DNA from: Halobacteriales archaeon QS_9_70_65
Lineage (GTDB): Archaea > Halobacteriota > Halobacteria > Halobacteriales > Haloarculaceae
Length of the DNA stretch: 10,404 bases
Assembly: GCA_003023535.1 (NCBI GenBank)
Contig: PXSC01000049.1
Span: 1-10,404, forward strand
Direction: 5' to 3'
The translations under genes and the position numbers were made by a program. This document shows positions 1 through 5,964 of the stretch, piece by piece. The notes under the pieces are model-generated. The model had not been told where the DNA came from, made no database searches, and was given only the letters and a program-made list of their open reading frames with translations. Position 1 is the stretch's first letter; every line of letters begins with the position of its first letter.

Positions 1-838
1 ACCGCACCTTCGCCGGCCGGTCGGGGTCGTTCATCACGGCCTCGTACAGCTCGACACGGTTCTCGCGGTGGCCGTCGGCGAGGACGCTCTCGACGGTCGT
101 GTCGGCGTCGTACAGCGACGGCGGGAACAGCGGCGAGTTGGCCGCGACCGCCAGCAGCGGCCCCGCCGCCCGCAGCGCGTAGTTGAAGTACGTCGGCAGT
201 TCCGCCGCCACCGGCACCTGGTAGTGTGGCTGGATGCTGGCGGTGAGCGTCGCGGGAGCGATGGTCGGCGTCTCGAGGGTGACGTTGGCCGTCTCGAGTC
301 GGCACCGTGACTCGTACACCGACGTGTTCGACATCACGTGATAGCGAACCGACGGCGGGATGTTCGGCGAGACGTCGAGACCGTCGATCCCGACGCAGGC
401 GCCGAGGTAGTCGGCGGCGGTCTCGTCGACCGGCGGAAGAGTCCAGAGGCCGTCGGCGACGAGCCGGATGTCTTCGGCCCGGCTCGCGGCGTCGCGCGCG
501 CTCCGGACCGACGCCTGCGTCTCGTGGCGCAGCGCCGCCAACCCGTGGGGGCCGAACGGCTGGGGCCGGCCCGCCATCTCCGCGTTGTGTCGACCCAACT
601 CCTTCTCGAAGCCGACGAGTTCCAGCAGCGGCACCGGCACACGCCGGAGTCGGTCGCGGGCGTCGACGGCGTAGAACTCGTGTTCGAGGCCGACGCTGGC
701 GTTCGGATTGTCGAAGGTACCGACGGCGAGTTCGGCCTTCAGCCGGTCGGCCTCCCGCTCGACGCGGCCGGCGAAGGCGTCGACGTCGACCTCGCGGGCC
801 GCCCGCACCTCGGCCGCGAGGTCCGCGAGTTCGTCCAT
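1..838 (-). CDS. Glutamate-cysteine ligase-like protein (GCS2-type), C-terminus beyond the window
   Basis: The reading frame opens with ATG at 836-838 and stays open to the window edge, giving the first 279 residues of a longer protein. Seen: an acidic helical N-terminus, then VGLEHEFYAVD (residues 49-59), whose paired Glu residues match the metal/ATP-binding strand of GCS2-family ligases. Further on are RHNAEM (83-88), SIQPHYQVP (201-209) and AANSPLFPPSLY (232-243), which resemble the conserved His-Tyr and 'ANSP' stretches of the family. Known: the family joins glutamate to an amino-group partner, and haloarchaea make gamma-glutamylcysteine rather than glutathione. Inference: an ATP-dependent carboxylate-amine ligase in thiol metabolism. 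Its real substrate cannot be told from sequence, and many such haloarchaeal paralogues are unproven. A GGCTTGAAGT stretch (861-870, minus sense) sits about 27 nt upstream of the ATG and may be its TATA box, supporting this start and a leaderless message. Confidence 0.75.
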   Translation of the reverse strand, partial: MDELADLAAEVRAAREVDVDAFAGRVEREADRLKAELAVGTFDNPNASVGLEHEFYAVDARDRLRRVPVPLLELVGFEKELGRHNAEMAGRPQPFGPHGLAALRHETQASVRSARDAASRAEDIRLVADGLWTLPPVDETAADYLGACVGIDGLDVSPNIPPSVRYHVMSNTSVYESRCRLETANVTLETPTIAPATLTASIQPHYQVPVAAELPTYFNYALRAAGPLLAVAANSPLFPPSLYDADTTVESVLADGHRENRVELYEAVMNDPDRPAKVR

Positions 839-941
839 ACGGCCCGGTCGCCCGCGGTCGACTTCAAGCCACGGGATGCGCTACCGCGTGACAGGGACCG
901 CGGCGCGGTCATTGTCGGCGCGGCGGCGGACGGTCGGCGTC

Positions 942-1169
942 TCAGAAGGGGGCCTCGGGGCCCTCGTCGTCGCCGTCGCCGCCGCCGTCGGGGCCGGGGC
1001 CGGGGAAGGACGGCGACATCCCGCCGCCGGCCATCCCCTCGGTGCCGCCGTCCATGCCGGTGTCCGCGTGAACGGTGTCGATTTCGGGGATCTCCTGGGT
1101 CATGCGGCTCTTGATCGCCTGGATGGTCATCGGCGAGATGCCGCAGCCGGAGCAGGCGCCGCCGAGCAT
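942..1169 (-). pseudogene. NifU C-terminal-domain-like Fe-S scaffold protein, N-terminally truncated
   Basis: The 75-residue frame starts MLGGACSGCGISPMTIQAI and continues through IPEIDTVHADTGMD to a Gly/Asp/Pro-rich tail. This is the CxxC half (Cys6, Cys9) of a NifU-C domain, which carries a transient Fe-S cluster during cluster assembly. In intact haloarchaeal homologues, as I recall them, about 40-50 residues precede the equivalent of this methionine. Here homology can be followed back only over the codons for LEVTI (to about 1184). Upstream the frame reads unrelated Arg/Pro-rich sequence without any ATG, GTG or TTG until a TAA near 1295. The missing N-terminal half is not found in the other minus-strand frames either, so it is lost rather than frameshifted. 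A weak AT-rich stretch (about 1187-1197) lies at TATA distance from the ATG, so a short protein could still be made. It lies 103 bp upstream of the ligase gene in the same direction. Confidence 0.7.
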
Positions 1170-1269
1170 GATGGTGACCTCGAGGCGTATGAAGATTGGG
1201 CTCCGACTCCATCGGAGCGGGACGGTCGGTCGGCCGGGACCGGCGTCGAAGCCGGTCGTCCGGCGGCGG

Positions 1270-1291
1270 TCTGACGGGTGTCTGACGGGTG
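1270..1291 (+). repeat. Tandem 11-bp direct repeat upstream of the lipoprotein gene
   Basis: TCTGACGGGTG occurs twice back to back (1270-1280 and 1281-1291), directly abutting the TATA-like TTTATG box. Its position at the transcription-factor-B or activator-binding site suggests either a binding site for a regulator or a simple slippage duplication. Confidence 0.7.
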
Positions 1292-1298
1292 TTTATGA
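1290..1298 (+). promoter_or_regulatory. Putative TATA box of the Tat lipoprotein gene
   Basis: TGTTTATGAG is the only AT-rich patch in its surroundings. It is centred about 27-28 nt upstream of the ATG at 1322, the spacing expected when transcription starts at or next to the start codon, as is common in haloarchaea. This favours 1322 over the ATG at 1289, which lies inside the promoter. Confidence 0.5.
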
Positions 1299-1321
1299 GG
1301 TTCGCTCACGGTCGTACTGTC

Positions 1322-1783
1322 ATGCCATCCCGCCGCCATCTGCTCGCCGCCGCGGGGCTCGCCGCCGCCAGTCCCGGCTGTCTGCGGGTTCTCGGCGACG
1401 ACGGATCCGAGTCGACGAACGACGCGTCCGCCGGCACGACCGGCGACGTTCCCGCCGAGACCGAGGGTGTCCGCATCGAGAAGCTCTCCGTCCGGAACAA
1501 CCACGAGGAGTCCCACCGGGTCCAGCTGGCCGTCGAGTCGGGCGCCGGTATCATGCACATGGACACCTACGAGTTCGACGCCGGGGGCGGGACCGTCGTG
1601 GAGGGCGACTGGACCTCCACGGCCGGCGAATACACCGTCCACGCACGCCCGGACGACGACGAGATACGGTCGACCGACGTGGCCGGCAGCGTCGACGACG
1701 AGACGACCTGCGTGCGAATGGTGCTGCGCATCGACGCGGAGGGCAGCCTCGGCGTCCTCTACGGCCCGAACTGCGACCGCTAA
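1322..1783 (+). CDS. Tat-exported lipoprotein of unknown function
   Basis: The 153-residue product begins MPSRRHLLAAAGLAAASPGC: a twin-arginine motif (SRRHLL), a short hydrophobic stretch and a lipobox ending at Cys20. It should therefore be exported folded by the Tat system and anchored by a lipid on Cys20 to the outer face of the membrane, a layout typical of haloarchaeal lipoproteins. A Ser/Thr/Asp/Glu-rich linker (about 25-48) is followed by a small domain with IEKLSVRNNHEESHRVQLAVE and a predicted beta-rich pattern (YTVHAR, VRMVLRI, LGVLYGPNC). This could be an Ig-like or immunoglobulin-type sandwich, but I do not recognise the family. There is a Cys pair (CVRMV and NC near the end). The in-frame ATG at 1289 would place 11 extra residues before the Tat motif and overlap the promoter, so 1322 is chosen. 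Its stop codon overlaps the stop of the convergent gene 1780-2088. Confidence 0.85.
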   Translation: MPSRRHLLAAAGLAAASPGCLRVLGDDGSESTNDASAGTTGDVPAETEGVRIEKLSVRNNHEESHRVQLAVESGAGIMHMDTYEFDAGGGTVVEGDWTSTAGEYTVHARPDDDEIRSTDVAGSVDDETTCVRMVLRIDAEGSLGVLYGPNCDR

Positions 1784-2088
1784 TCGCCGAAGACCCGCTC
1801 CAGCTCCGTCTCCACCGCCGCGACGTACTCCTCGAGGACCGCCTCGAACCGCTCCTCCTCGACGACGACGTCCGTGAGCCGCCCGTACGGGTCGTCGGGC
1901 AGCTCCAGGCGGAAGCCCTCCTCGTCGTCGTAGAACGGCTCCGACTCGTCGAGCACCTGCTGGTCGATGCCGTGGACGAGCGTCGAGTCGTACCGCTCGT
2001 TGACCCGGTTGAACGCGTTCCGGTACGCCTGCTGGAGCTTCGGGAGGAAGTCGACGTACTTCCGCTCCTCGAAGGTCTCGGGGTCCAT
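1780..2088 (-). CDS. Small acidic haloarchaeal protein, resembling the DUF5783 family
   Basis: The 102-residue protein starts MDPETFEERKYVDFLPKLQQ and ends in LERVFGD. It looks helical and charged: LQQAYRNAFNRVNERYDS, then a segment with IDQQVLDESEPFYDDEEGFRLELPDDPY, and a C-terminal helix rich in Glu and Val. No signal peptide, membrane segment or catalytic motif is visible. I recall this pattern from a conserved haloarchaeal family annotated DUF5783, of unknown function; the family name is from memory and is the less certain part. The open frame runs a further 183 codons upstream, but that extension is Arg/Pro-rich, lies antisense to the dUTPase gene and includes its promoter region. The start at 2088 is supported by a GGCTTTTGG box (minus sense, 2111-2119) about 27 nt upstream. 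Its TAG overlaps the TAA of the lipoprotein gene (4-nt convergent overlap). Confidence 0.8.
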   Translation of the reverse strand: MDPETFEERKYVDFLPKLQQAYRNAFNRVNERYDSTLVHGIDQQVLDESEPFYDDEEGFRLELPDDPYGRLTDVVVEEERFEAVLEEYVAAVETELERVFGD

Positions 2089-2110
2089 GTCCCGACTTGC
2101 GGCCCGGTCG

Positions 2111-2119
2111 CCAAAAGCC
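2111..2119 (-). promoter_or_regulatory. Putative TATA-like box for the gene at 1780-2088
   Basis: In minus sense the sequence reads GGCTTTTGG, centred 27 nt from the ATG at 2088. This is the right place for a leaderless haloarchaeal promoter; the box is only moderately AT-rich. Confidence 0.45.
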
Positions 2120-2162
2120 GGTCGAACGCAAGTCACTTCATCCGGGCGGCGGACCGGTCGGT

Positions 2163-2541
2163 ATGTACCGCAGCGGGGCGTTCGTCGCCGGGCAGGTGAC
2201 GTCGACGACCGACGAGCAGGTCCAACCCAACGGGGTCGACCTGACGCTGGCGTCGGTCTTCGAGCAGCGCGAGCCGGGTCGCATCGGCCGGGACGGCAAG
2301 ACGGTCGGCGCCCGCCGGGAGCGGCGTCGGGTTCGTCTACCCCCGGTCGTCGCTGCTGCGGAACTCCTGTATGCTCAACACGGCCGTCTGGGACGCCGGC
2401 TACGAGGGCCGCGGCGAGGGGCTGTTGCAGGTCCACCACGACGTCGAGATCGCCGCCGGAGCCCGCATCGCGCAGTTCGTCCTCGCGGCGGCCGACGCCG
2501 ACGGGACGTACGACGGGAGTTACCAGGGCGAGAACCTGTGA
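2163..2541 (+). pseudogene. dut: dUTPase/dCTP-deaminase-like gene broken by an internal out-of-frame deletion
   Basis: The first frame (2163-2321) gives MYRSGAFVAGQVTSTTDEQV, then QPNGVDLTLASVFEQ and GRIGRDGKTVGARRE, the normal N-terminus of the haloarchaeal deoxyuridine-triphosphatase/dCTP-deaminase family. After codon 53 that frame turns Arg-rich. The family sequence resumes one base out of phase at about 2323: GVGFVYPRSSLLRNSC, then DAGYEGRGEGLLQVHH and finally YDGSYQGENL before TGA at 2539-2541. The catalytic PRSSLxR and Glu-containing regions are therefore still encoded, but roughly 30 residues between the halves are missing (the strand pair before PRSS). The lost length must be 2 modulo 3, for example 98 or 101 nt. 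The intact enzyme, about 155 residues, keeps dUTP low and supplies dUMP. Translation from the start would run on to about 2633 as a nonsense fusion. This is either a real pseudogene or an assembly deletion. The start has no strong TATA box. Confidence 0.85.
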
Positions 2542-2589
2542 CCGGCCCCCGCGAGTCGTGGCAAATGTTGACACGTTTGGACGCGTGTG

Positions 2590-2729
2590 CCAGTAAATAC
2601 TTATACTATCGAGAAAGAGCGGGCCAGAGATAGCCACCCTTACTTATACAGCCGCGAATGTATTGCGAAACGAATTTTAAATAGTACCCCATTAATACGG
2701 TAACTTCCACGCTCAGCACTTCATTATCC
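2590..2729 (+). promoter_or_regulatory. AT-rich promoter island upstream of the membrane-tethered regulator
   Basis: About 140 bp far richer in A/T than anything else in the window. It contains several TATA-like elements: AAATACTTATAC (2595-2606), TTACTTATAC (2640-2649), TTTTAAATAG (2675-2684) and ATTAATAC (2691-2698). The last two are best placed for transcription starting within about 30 nt of the ATG at 2730. The nine-mer TACTTATAC occurs twice (2598-2606 and 2641-2649), 43 bp apart, about four helical turns. Multiple start sites or an autoregulatory operator are plausible; no RNA gene is recognised here. Confidence 0.55.
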
Positions 2730-4049
2730 ATGTCAAAAAATACTATACGGCGTCCGGTTGCCGTGCTGCTGGCCCTCCTCGTCGTCTGTTCGTTCGGGGG
2801 GATTCCGACGGTCGCGGCGGCCGGCGGTGGCAGCTCGGTCGGGGACGATATGAGCGGTGTCCTCGGCTCCGACGGTGGTTCGGCCGGGTCCGACGGCTCC
2901 GATTCGGGGTCCGATTCCGACTCCGGCTCTGGCTCTGATTCCGACTCCGCCGAGGGGGCGGACTCCGACAGGTCCGACTCCGCCGGGGAGTCGGACTCCG
3001 GCTCGGACGGCGGGGAGGACGTCGAGGCCGTCGAGGACACGGCCATGACGGTCGAAGCGAACGCGGACGAAGCGACCGACGTCCTCGACCGGACCCTCGG
3101 GACGACCGACGGCACCGTCCGGGAGACGACCTACGAGGCGCTCGCGGCAGTCGACGGCACGGCACCGATGGCCGGTCGGTCGTTCGACGGAATGACGCTC
3201 GAGTCCGACGACAGGAGCGAGCAGCTCTGGGCGCGGCAGACCGCCGCCCGCCAGACGACCCGCGACGACGACAGCTACGACGTGAGCTACGGCGTGGGAA
3301 CCGACACGACCGCGATGCTCGGGGCCGCCGGGGCGACGCGGGCGGCCGGCGGCCAGGACGGTCAGTCTCTGCCGGACGGCGCGGGCGGCGGCACGGCGCT
3401 CGGCCTCGGCGCGCTCGCGGCGGCGGTGGTGATCCGGTCGACGCCGCTGGTCACCGGTGCCGGGCCCGGCGCCGGTACCTCGGCGGCGTCGGGCTACCTC
3501 TCGACGCTGCTCGACCGGCTCAAGCCGTTCGTGTTCCCGCTACGGTACAGCCGGTACGACGACTCCGACCCCCTGGAGCACGACGCCCGCGAGCAGGTGT
3601 ACGGGATCGTCAGCGAAACACCGGGCTCGTACCTCTCGGAGGTCAGCGAGCGGGCCGACCTCCCGCTGTCGACGACCCGCCACCACATGAAGGTACTCGA
3701 GCGCGAGGGGCTCGTTTCGGGGGCGAAGCTCCGGGGCAAACGCCGGTTCTACCCCGCCTACGCCGAGGGCGTCGAGCTGGCGGCGGCGCTCAGCGACGAG
3801 TCGACGGCCAGCATCATCGACGCGCTGGCGCGGCTCGGCGCCGCCTCGGTGAGCGACCTCGCCGACGACCTCGGCCGCGACCCCAGCACCATCAGCCACC
3901 ACCTCCAGCGGCTCGAGGAAGACGACATCATCGCCCGCGAGCGCGAGGGTCGTGCGGTGATGAACAAGCTTTCCCCGGAGGCGCGGACCGCGCTCGACCC
4001 CGAGAAGACGCCGAAGCCGGAGGAACCCGCCGAGGCCGTCGCCGACTGA
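2730..4049 (+). CDS. Membrane-anchored transcriptional regulator with two tandem winged-helix domains
   Basis: 439 residues. Residues 1-30 form a Sec-type signal or anchor (basic start, then AVLLALLVVC, and Ala-rich VAAA). Residues 46-95 are a low-complexity Ser/Asp/Gly tract with many SD and SDSG repeats, likely an extracellular flexible spacer. Residues 96-215 are an acidic, helix-prone extracellular part without known motif. Residues 221-240 (TALGLGALAAAVVIRSTPLV) are a probable membrane segment. The cytoplasmic part carries a first winged helix (about 281-345: REQVYGIVSETPGSYLSEVS, TTRHHMKVLEREGLVSG) and a second (about 354-420: SIIDALARLGAASVSDLADD, STISHHLQRLEEDDII), both of the ArsR/MarR-like haloarchaeal kind. 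Inference: a one-component system whose outside part senses a signal and whose inside part binds DNA at the membrane. Long AT-rich upstream DNA with repeated boxes suggests regulated or self-regulated expression. Target genes are unknown. Confidence 0.85.
   Translation: MSKNTIRRPVAVLLALLVVCSFGGIPTVAAAGGGSSVGDDMSGVLGSDGGSAGSDGSDSGSDSDSGSGSDSDSAEGADSDRSDSAGESDSGSDGGEDVEAVEDTAMTVEANADEATDVLDRTLGTTDGTVRETTYEALAAVDGTAPMAGRSFDGMTLESDDRSEQLWARQTAARQTTRDDDSYDVSYGVGTDTTAMLGAAGATRAAGGQDGQSLPDGAGGGTALGLGALAAAVVIRSTPLVTGAGPGAGTSAASGYLSTLLDRLKPFVFPLRYSRYDDSDPLEHDAREQVYGIVSETPGSYLSEVSERADLPLSTTRHHMKVLEREGLVSGAKLRGKRRFYPAYAEGVELAAALSDESTASIIDALARLGAASVSDLADDLGRDPSTISHHLQRLEEDDIIAREREGRAVMNKLSPEARTALDPEKTPKPEEPAEAVAD
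2865..3015 (+). repeat. Degenerate Ser/Asp codon repeat within the regulator gene
   Basis: Runs of TCCGAC/GACTCC-type hexamers encode an SD-rich tract (residues about 46-95). The repetition is at codon level and imperfect, so it probably varies in length between strains. It resembles the acidic spacers of haloarchaeal surface proteins. Confidence 0.7.
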
Positions 4050-4096
4050 CCGCGTCGCCGACTTCTCCCACGCGACCGTCGCGGGCGGCGTCGTGC

Positions 4097-4474
4097 GTGT
4101 CGAACGAGTGGGCGGCGGAGTGTTCGGACACGGGCACCGACGGCCGGACCGGGATGTCGGCCGAGGCGGTCGACTCCGTTCTCGGTCGCCGCGAACCCGA
4201 CGCACCGGCGCTCGCTCGGGGGACGGACCGTACGCGGTCCCGGTCTCCTACGGTCACGACGACGGTCGGCGGGTCTGCCTGCGGCTGGTTCGACGCCGGA
4301 CGGCGAGGAGTGCCGCTTTCCTCCTCTCGCGGCTCTCGCCGCCGGGCGGACGTCCGACCGCCGTCCGACGCTGCCGGCGGCGCCGCCGACCGACGAACGG
4401 GGCCTCCCGATCGGCATCGTCTACCTCCGACGCCGAGCAGTTCCGGCCGCCGGCCCTCGAAGCCGACGACTGAC
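4097..4474 (+). pseudogene. Decayed pyridoxamine 5'-phosphate oxidase-like flavin-binding protein
   Basis: No single frame is a normal gene here, but pieces in three frames line up with one haloarchaeal PPOX/flavin-nucleotide-binding protein. Frame one (from 4097) gives GRTGMSAEAVDSVLGRR and ALARG. At about 4222, in a run of five G, the sense moves to a second frame giving DGPYAVPVSYGHDDGRRVCL and RLV. At about 4290 it moves to a third frame giving STPDGEECRF. The tail is again in the first frame, PPTPSSSGRRPSKPTTD (about 4424-4474). The central YAVPVSYG, RLVSTP-like and SGRRP-like pieces are what I expect for this family, in the correct order. The span is about 378 nt against roughly 450 for an intact gene, so a middle part seems lost too. 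The intact protein would bind FMN or related cofactor in the cytoplasm. The long frame that runs through here into the next gene is not a real extension of that gene. Confidence 0.6.
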
Positions 4475-4492
4475 CCGGCCGTCGGCGCCGGT

Positions 4493-4501
4493 GGTTTTGC
4501 G
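4493..4501 (+). promoter_or_regulatory. Putative TATA-like box for the sugar isomerase/epimerase gene
   Basis: GGTTTTGCG is the only T-rich stretch before the gene and is centred about 26 nt upstream of the ATG at 4523, fitting a leaderless transcript and supporting this start codon. Confidence 0.45.
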
Positions 4502-4522
4502 TCCGCGCCGCCATCCGTCGGT

Positions 4523-5266
4523 ATGGAGATCGGCGCGTCCGTCGGGCCGTACCTCGACCGCATCGGGTCGCTGTCGTCGTTCGACTTCGTCGAGTGCGCC
4601 CTCGGCGAGGGGGAGGTGTCGCTCGATTCGTTCGACGCCGCCGCGGTCGCCGACCGCCTCGACCGCGCGGGCGTCGACGGCGTCGTCCACCTGCCGTACC
4701 GGCAGCCGCTGTCGACGCCCGTCGACCGCATCGACGAGGCGACGCTGTCGTACCTCGACGACGTCCTCGCGGCGGCCGCGGACACGGGCGTCGAGACCGC
4801 GGTCGCCCACCCGAGCGCCCGCGGCGCCGGCCACGACGCGGAACGGCTGACGCGGCGGGTGTCGGCGCTTCGTGAGCGGGCGGCCGACCGCGGCGTGACC
4901 GCCTGTCTGGAGACGGTCGGCCACGCCGGCGGACTCTCGCTCGACCGCGTCGGCGCGCTGGCCGACCGGGCCGGCGCCGCCGTCTGTCTCGACGTCGGCT
5001 ACGCCTACCTCGAGGCCGACCTCGGAGGGATCCGCGAGTTCCTCGCCTCCTACGGCGACACCGTCGCCCACCTGTACGTCCACGGCGCCCGCCGGCGGCG
5101 GGACACCCACGTTCCCGTCGGGAGCGGCGACGTGCCGTACGGCGAGGTCGGCCCGCTGGTCGCCGACGCCGCGCCGGCGACGGCGACCGTCGAGGTGTTC
5201 ACCGACGACGTCGACCACCTGCGGGACTCCGCCGAGCGGGTCCGCGCGGCCGTCGACGGCCGCTGA
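4523..5266 (+). CDS. Sugar phosphate isomerase/epimerase-like TIM barrel protein (AP endonuclease 2 superfamily)
   Basis: 247 residues, cytoplasmic. The barrel strands and likely metal ligands are visible in order: FVECALG (22-28), VVHLPYRQPLS (54-64, His56), AVAHPSARG (93-101, His96), ACLETVGHAGG (127-137, Glu130), VCLDVGYAYLEAD (154-166, Asp157), VAHLYVHGA (181-189, His183 and His187), DTHVPVGSGDVPY (194-206, His196) and ATVEVF (221-226, Glu224). This pattern is that of the xylose-isomerase-like barrel, whose members include sugar phosphate isomerases, epimerases and endonuclease IV. The His-x-Pro-x-Gly-x-Gly signature near residue 196 and the length favour the isomerase/epimerase-like branch; the substrate is unknown. 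An upstream in-frame extension to 4097 is rejected because it covers a pseudogene and the promoter. The gene ends 8 bp before the convergent RNase HI gene. Confidence 0.8.
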   Translation: MEIGASVGPYLDRIGSLSSFDFVECALGEGEVSLDSFDAAAVADRLDRAGVDGVVHLPYRQPLSTPVDRIDEATLSYLDDVLAAAADTGVETAVAHPSARGAGHDAERLTRRVSALRERAADRGVTACLETVGHAGGLSLDRVGALADRAGAAVCLDVGYAYLEADLGGIREFLASYGDTVAHLYVHGARRRRDTHVPVGSGDVPYGEVGPLVADAAPATATVEVFTDDVDHLRDSAERVRAAVDGR

Positions 5267-5274
5267 CGGCGGGG

Positions 5275-5937
5275 TCAGCCGCCGGGGCCGAGCGCCGCGA
5301 TGTCGGCGCCGACGGTCGCCCGCGCGTCGGCCGGATTCGGGTCGTCGTCGGCGAGGTGCGTCCACTCGTCGGCCGGCAACTCCGACAGCAACTCGGCGAC
5401 GGCCGCGCTGTACGCCCGGCAGGACGGCATGGGCGACGCATCCCCCCAGACGTCGTCGACGACCGTCATCGAGTCGATACGGACCTCGACGGCCGCCGGC
5501 GAACAGCGGCTCGACAGCGTCTCGAGCCCCAGCTGTAGCGCCGCGTACTCGGCGACGTTGTTGTCGGTCCGGGAGCCGACCGGGCGGCCGAGCCGGGTGA
5601 CGGCCGCGCCGTCGACCCGGACGACGGCGCCGGCGCCGGCCGGCCCCGGATTGCCCCGGGAGCTGCCGTCGACGTACAGCACGACCCGCGCGTCCGTCGC
5701 GGCCGGCAGCGGGTCGGGCGACCCGGGAGCGGCGTCGGCGACGTCGTCGAGCGCCGTCCGGAGCGCCGCCGCCGAGGTGTCGGGGCCGAAGGCGCCGCCG
5801 ATACCGGAAACGGCGTCGTCGATGGCCTCGATGGCCGCCGCGAGTTCGTAGCCGTACAGCGCCAGCACCTCGTCGACGCGGGCCGCCAGCGGCGACAGCG
5901 GCTCCGCCGGCAGCCGCCGGTCGTCGGTCGCCGTCAC
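5275..5937 (-). CDS. rnhA: Ribonuclease HI with haloarchaeal N-terminal extension
   Basis: 220 residues from a GTG start. Residues 1-80 form an acidic, mostly helical extension of the sort seen on haloarchaeal RNase HI. The catalytic domain follows: VVLYVDGSSRGNPGPAGAGA (85-104, Asp90), RTDNNVAEYAALQLGLE (123-139, Glu130), VRIDSMTVV (152-160, Asp155) and DPNPADARATVGADIAALG (199-217, Asp204). These supply the four acidic residues that hold the two metal ions used to cut the RNA strand of RNA-DNA hybrids. Variation: family members usually have Gly before the third Asp (RGDS) but this one has Ile (RIDS), and the following segment has WGD instead of the usual NG pattern; the acid itself is kept. 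The gene lies 27 bp downstream of the photolyase gene in the same direction, so the two are probably co-transcribed. Roles: primer and R-loop removal. Confidence 0.88.
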   Translation of the reverse strand: MTATDDRRLPAEPLSPLAARVDEVLALYGYELAAAIEAIDDAVSGIGGAFGPDTSAAALRTALDDVADAAPGSPDPLPAATDARVVLYVDGSSRGNPGPAGAGAVVRVDGAAVTRLGRPVGSRTDNNVAEYAALQLGLETLSSRCSPAAVEVRIDSMTVVDDVWGDASPMPSCRAYSAAVAELLSELPADEWTHLADDDPNPADARATVGADIAALGPGG

Positions 5938-5964
5938 GGTCGGCCTCGCCGGGACCGCGGGCGG

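Noticed and set aside
1289..1321. Earlier ATG at 1289 for the lipoprotein
   Set aside because: It overlaps the TATA-like box and would put extra residues in front of a canonical Tat signal; the ATG at 1322 fits both signal and promoter spacing.
1075..2199. Long open frames on both strands across the lipoprotein and DUF5783-like genes
   Set aside because: They are shadow frames with skewed Arg content and no motif; the Tat lipoprotein signal and the promoter boxes support the shorter genes.
2590..2729. AT-rich island as an insertion-sequence end, integration site or small RNA gene
   Set aside because: No inverted terminal repeats, target duplication, transposase remnant or tRNA-like fold could be recognised by eye.
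2865..3015. Ser/Asp repeat as a sign of a surface-layer or adhesin protein
   Set aside because: The same reading frame continues into a membrane segment and two winged-helix domains, so the repeat is a spacer in a regulator.
4097..4522. N-terminal extension of the sugar isomerase/epimerase gene back to an ATG at 4097
   Set aside because: The extension is Arg/Ser/Pro-rich, contains PPOX-like pieces interrupted by frame changes, and includes the likely TATA box at 4493. Family homology starts at the ATG at 4523.
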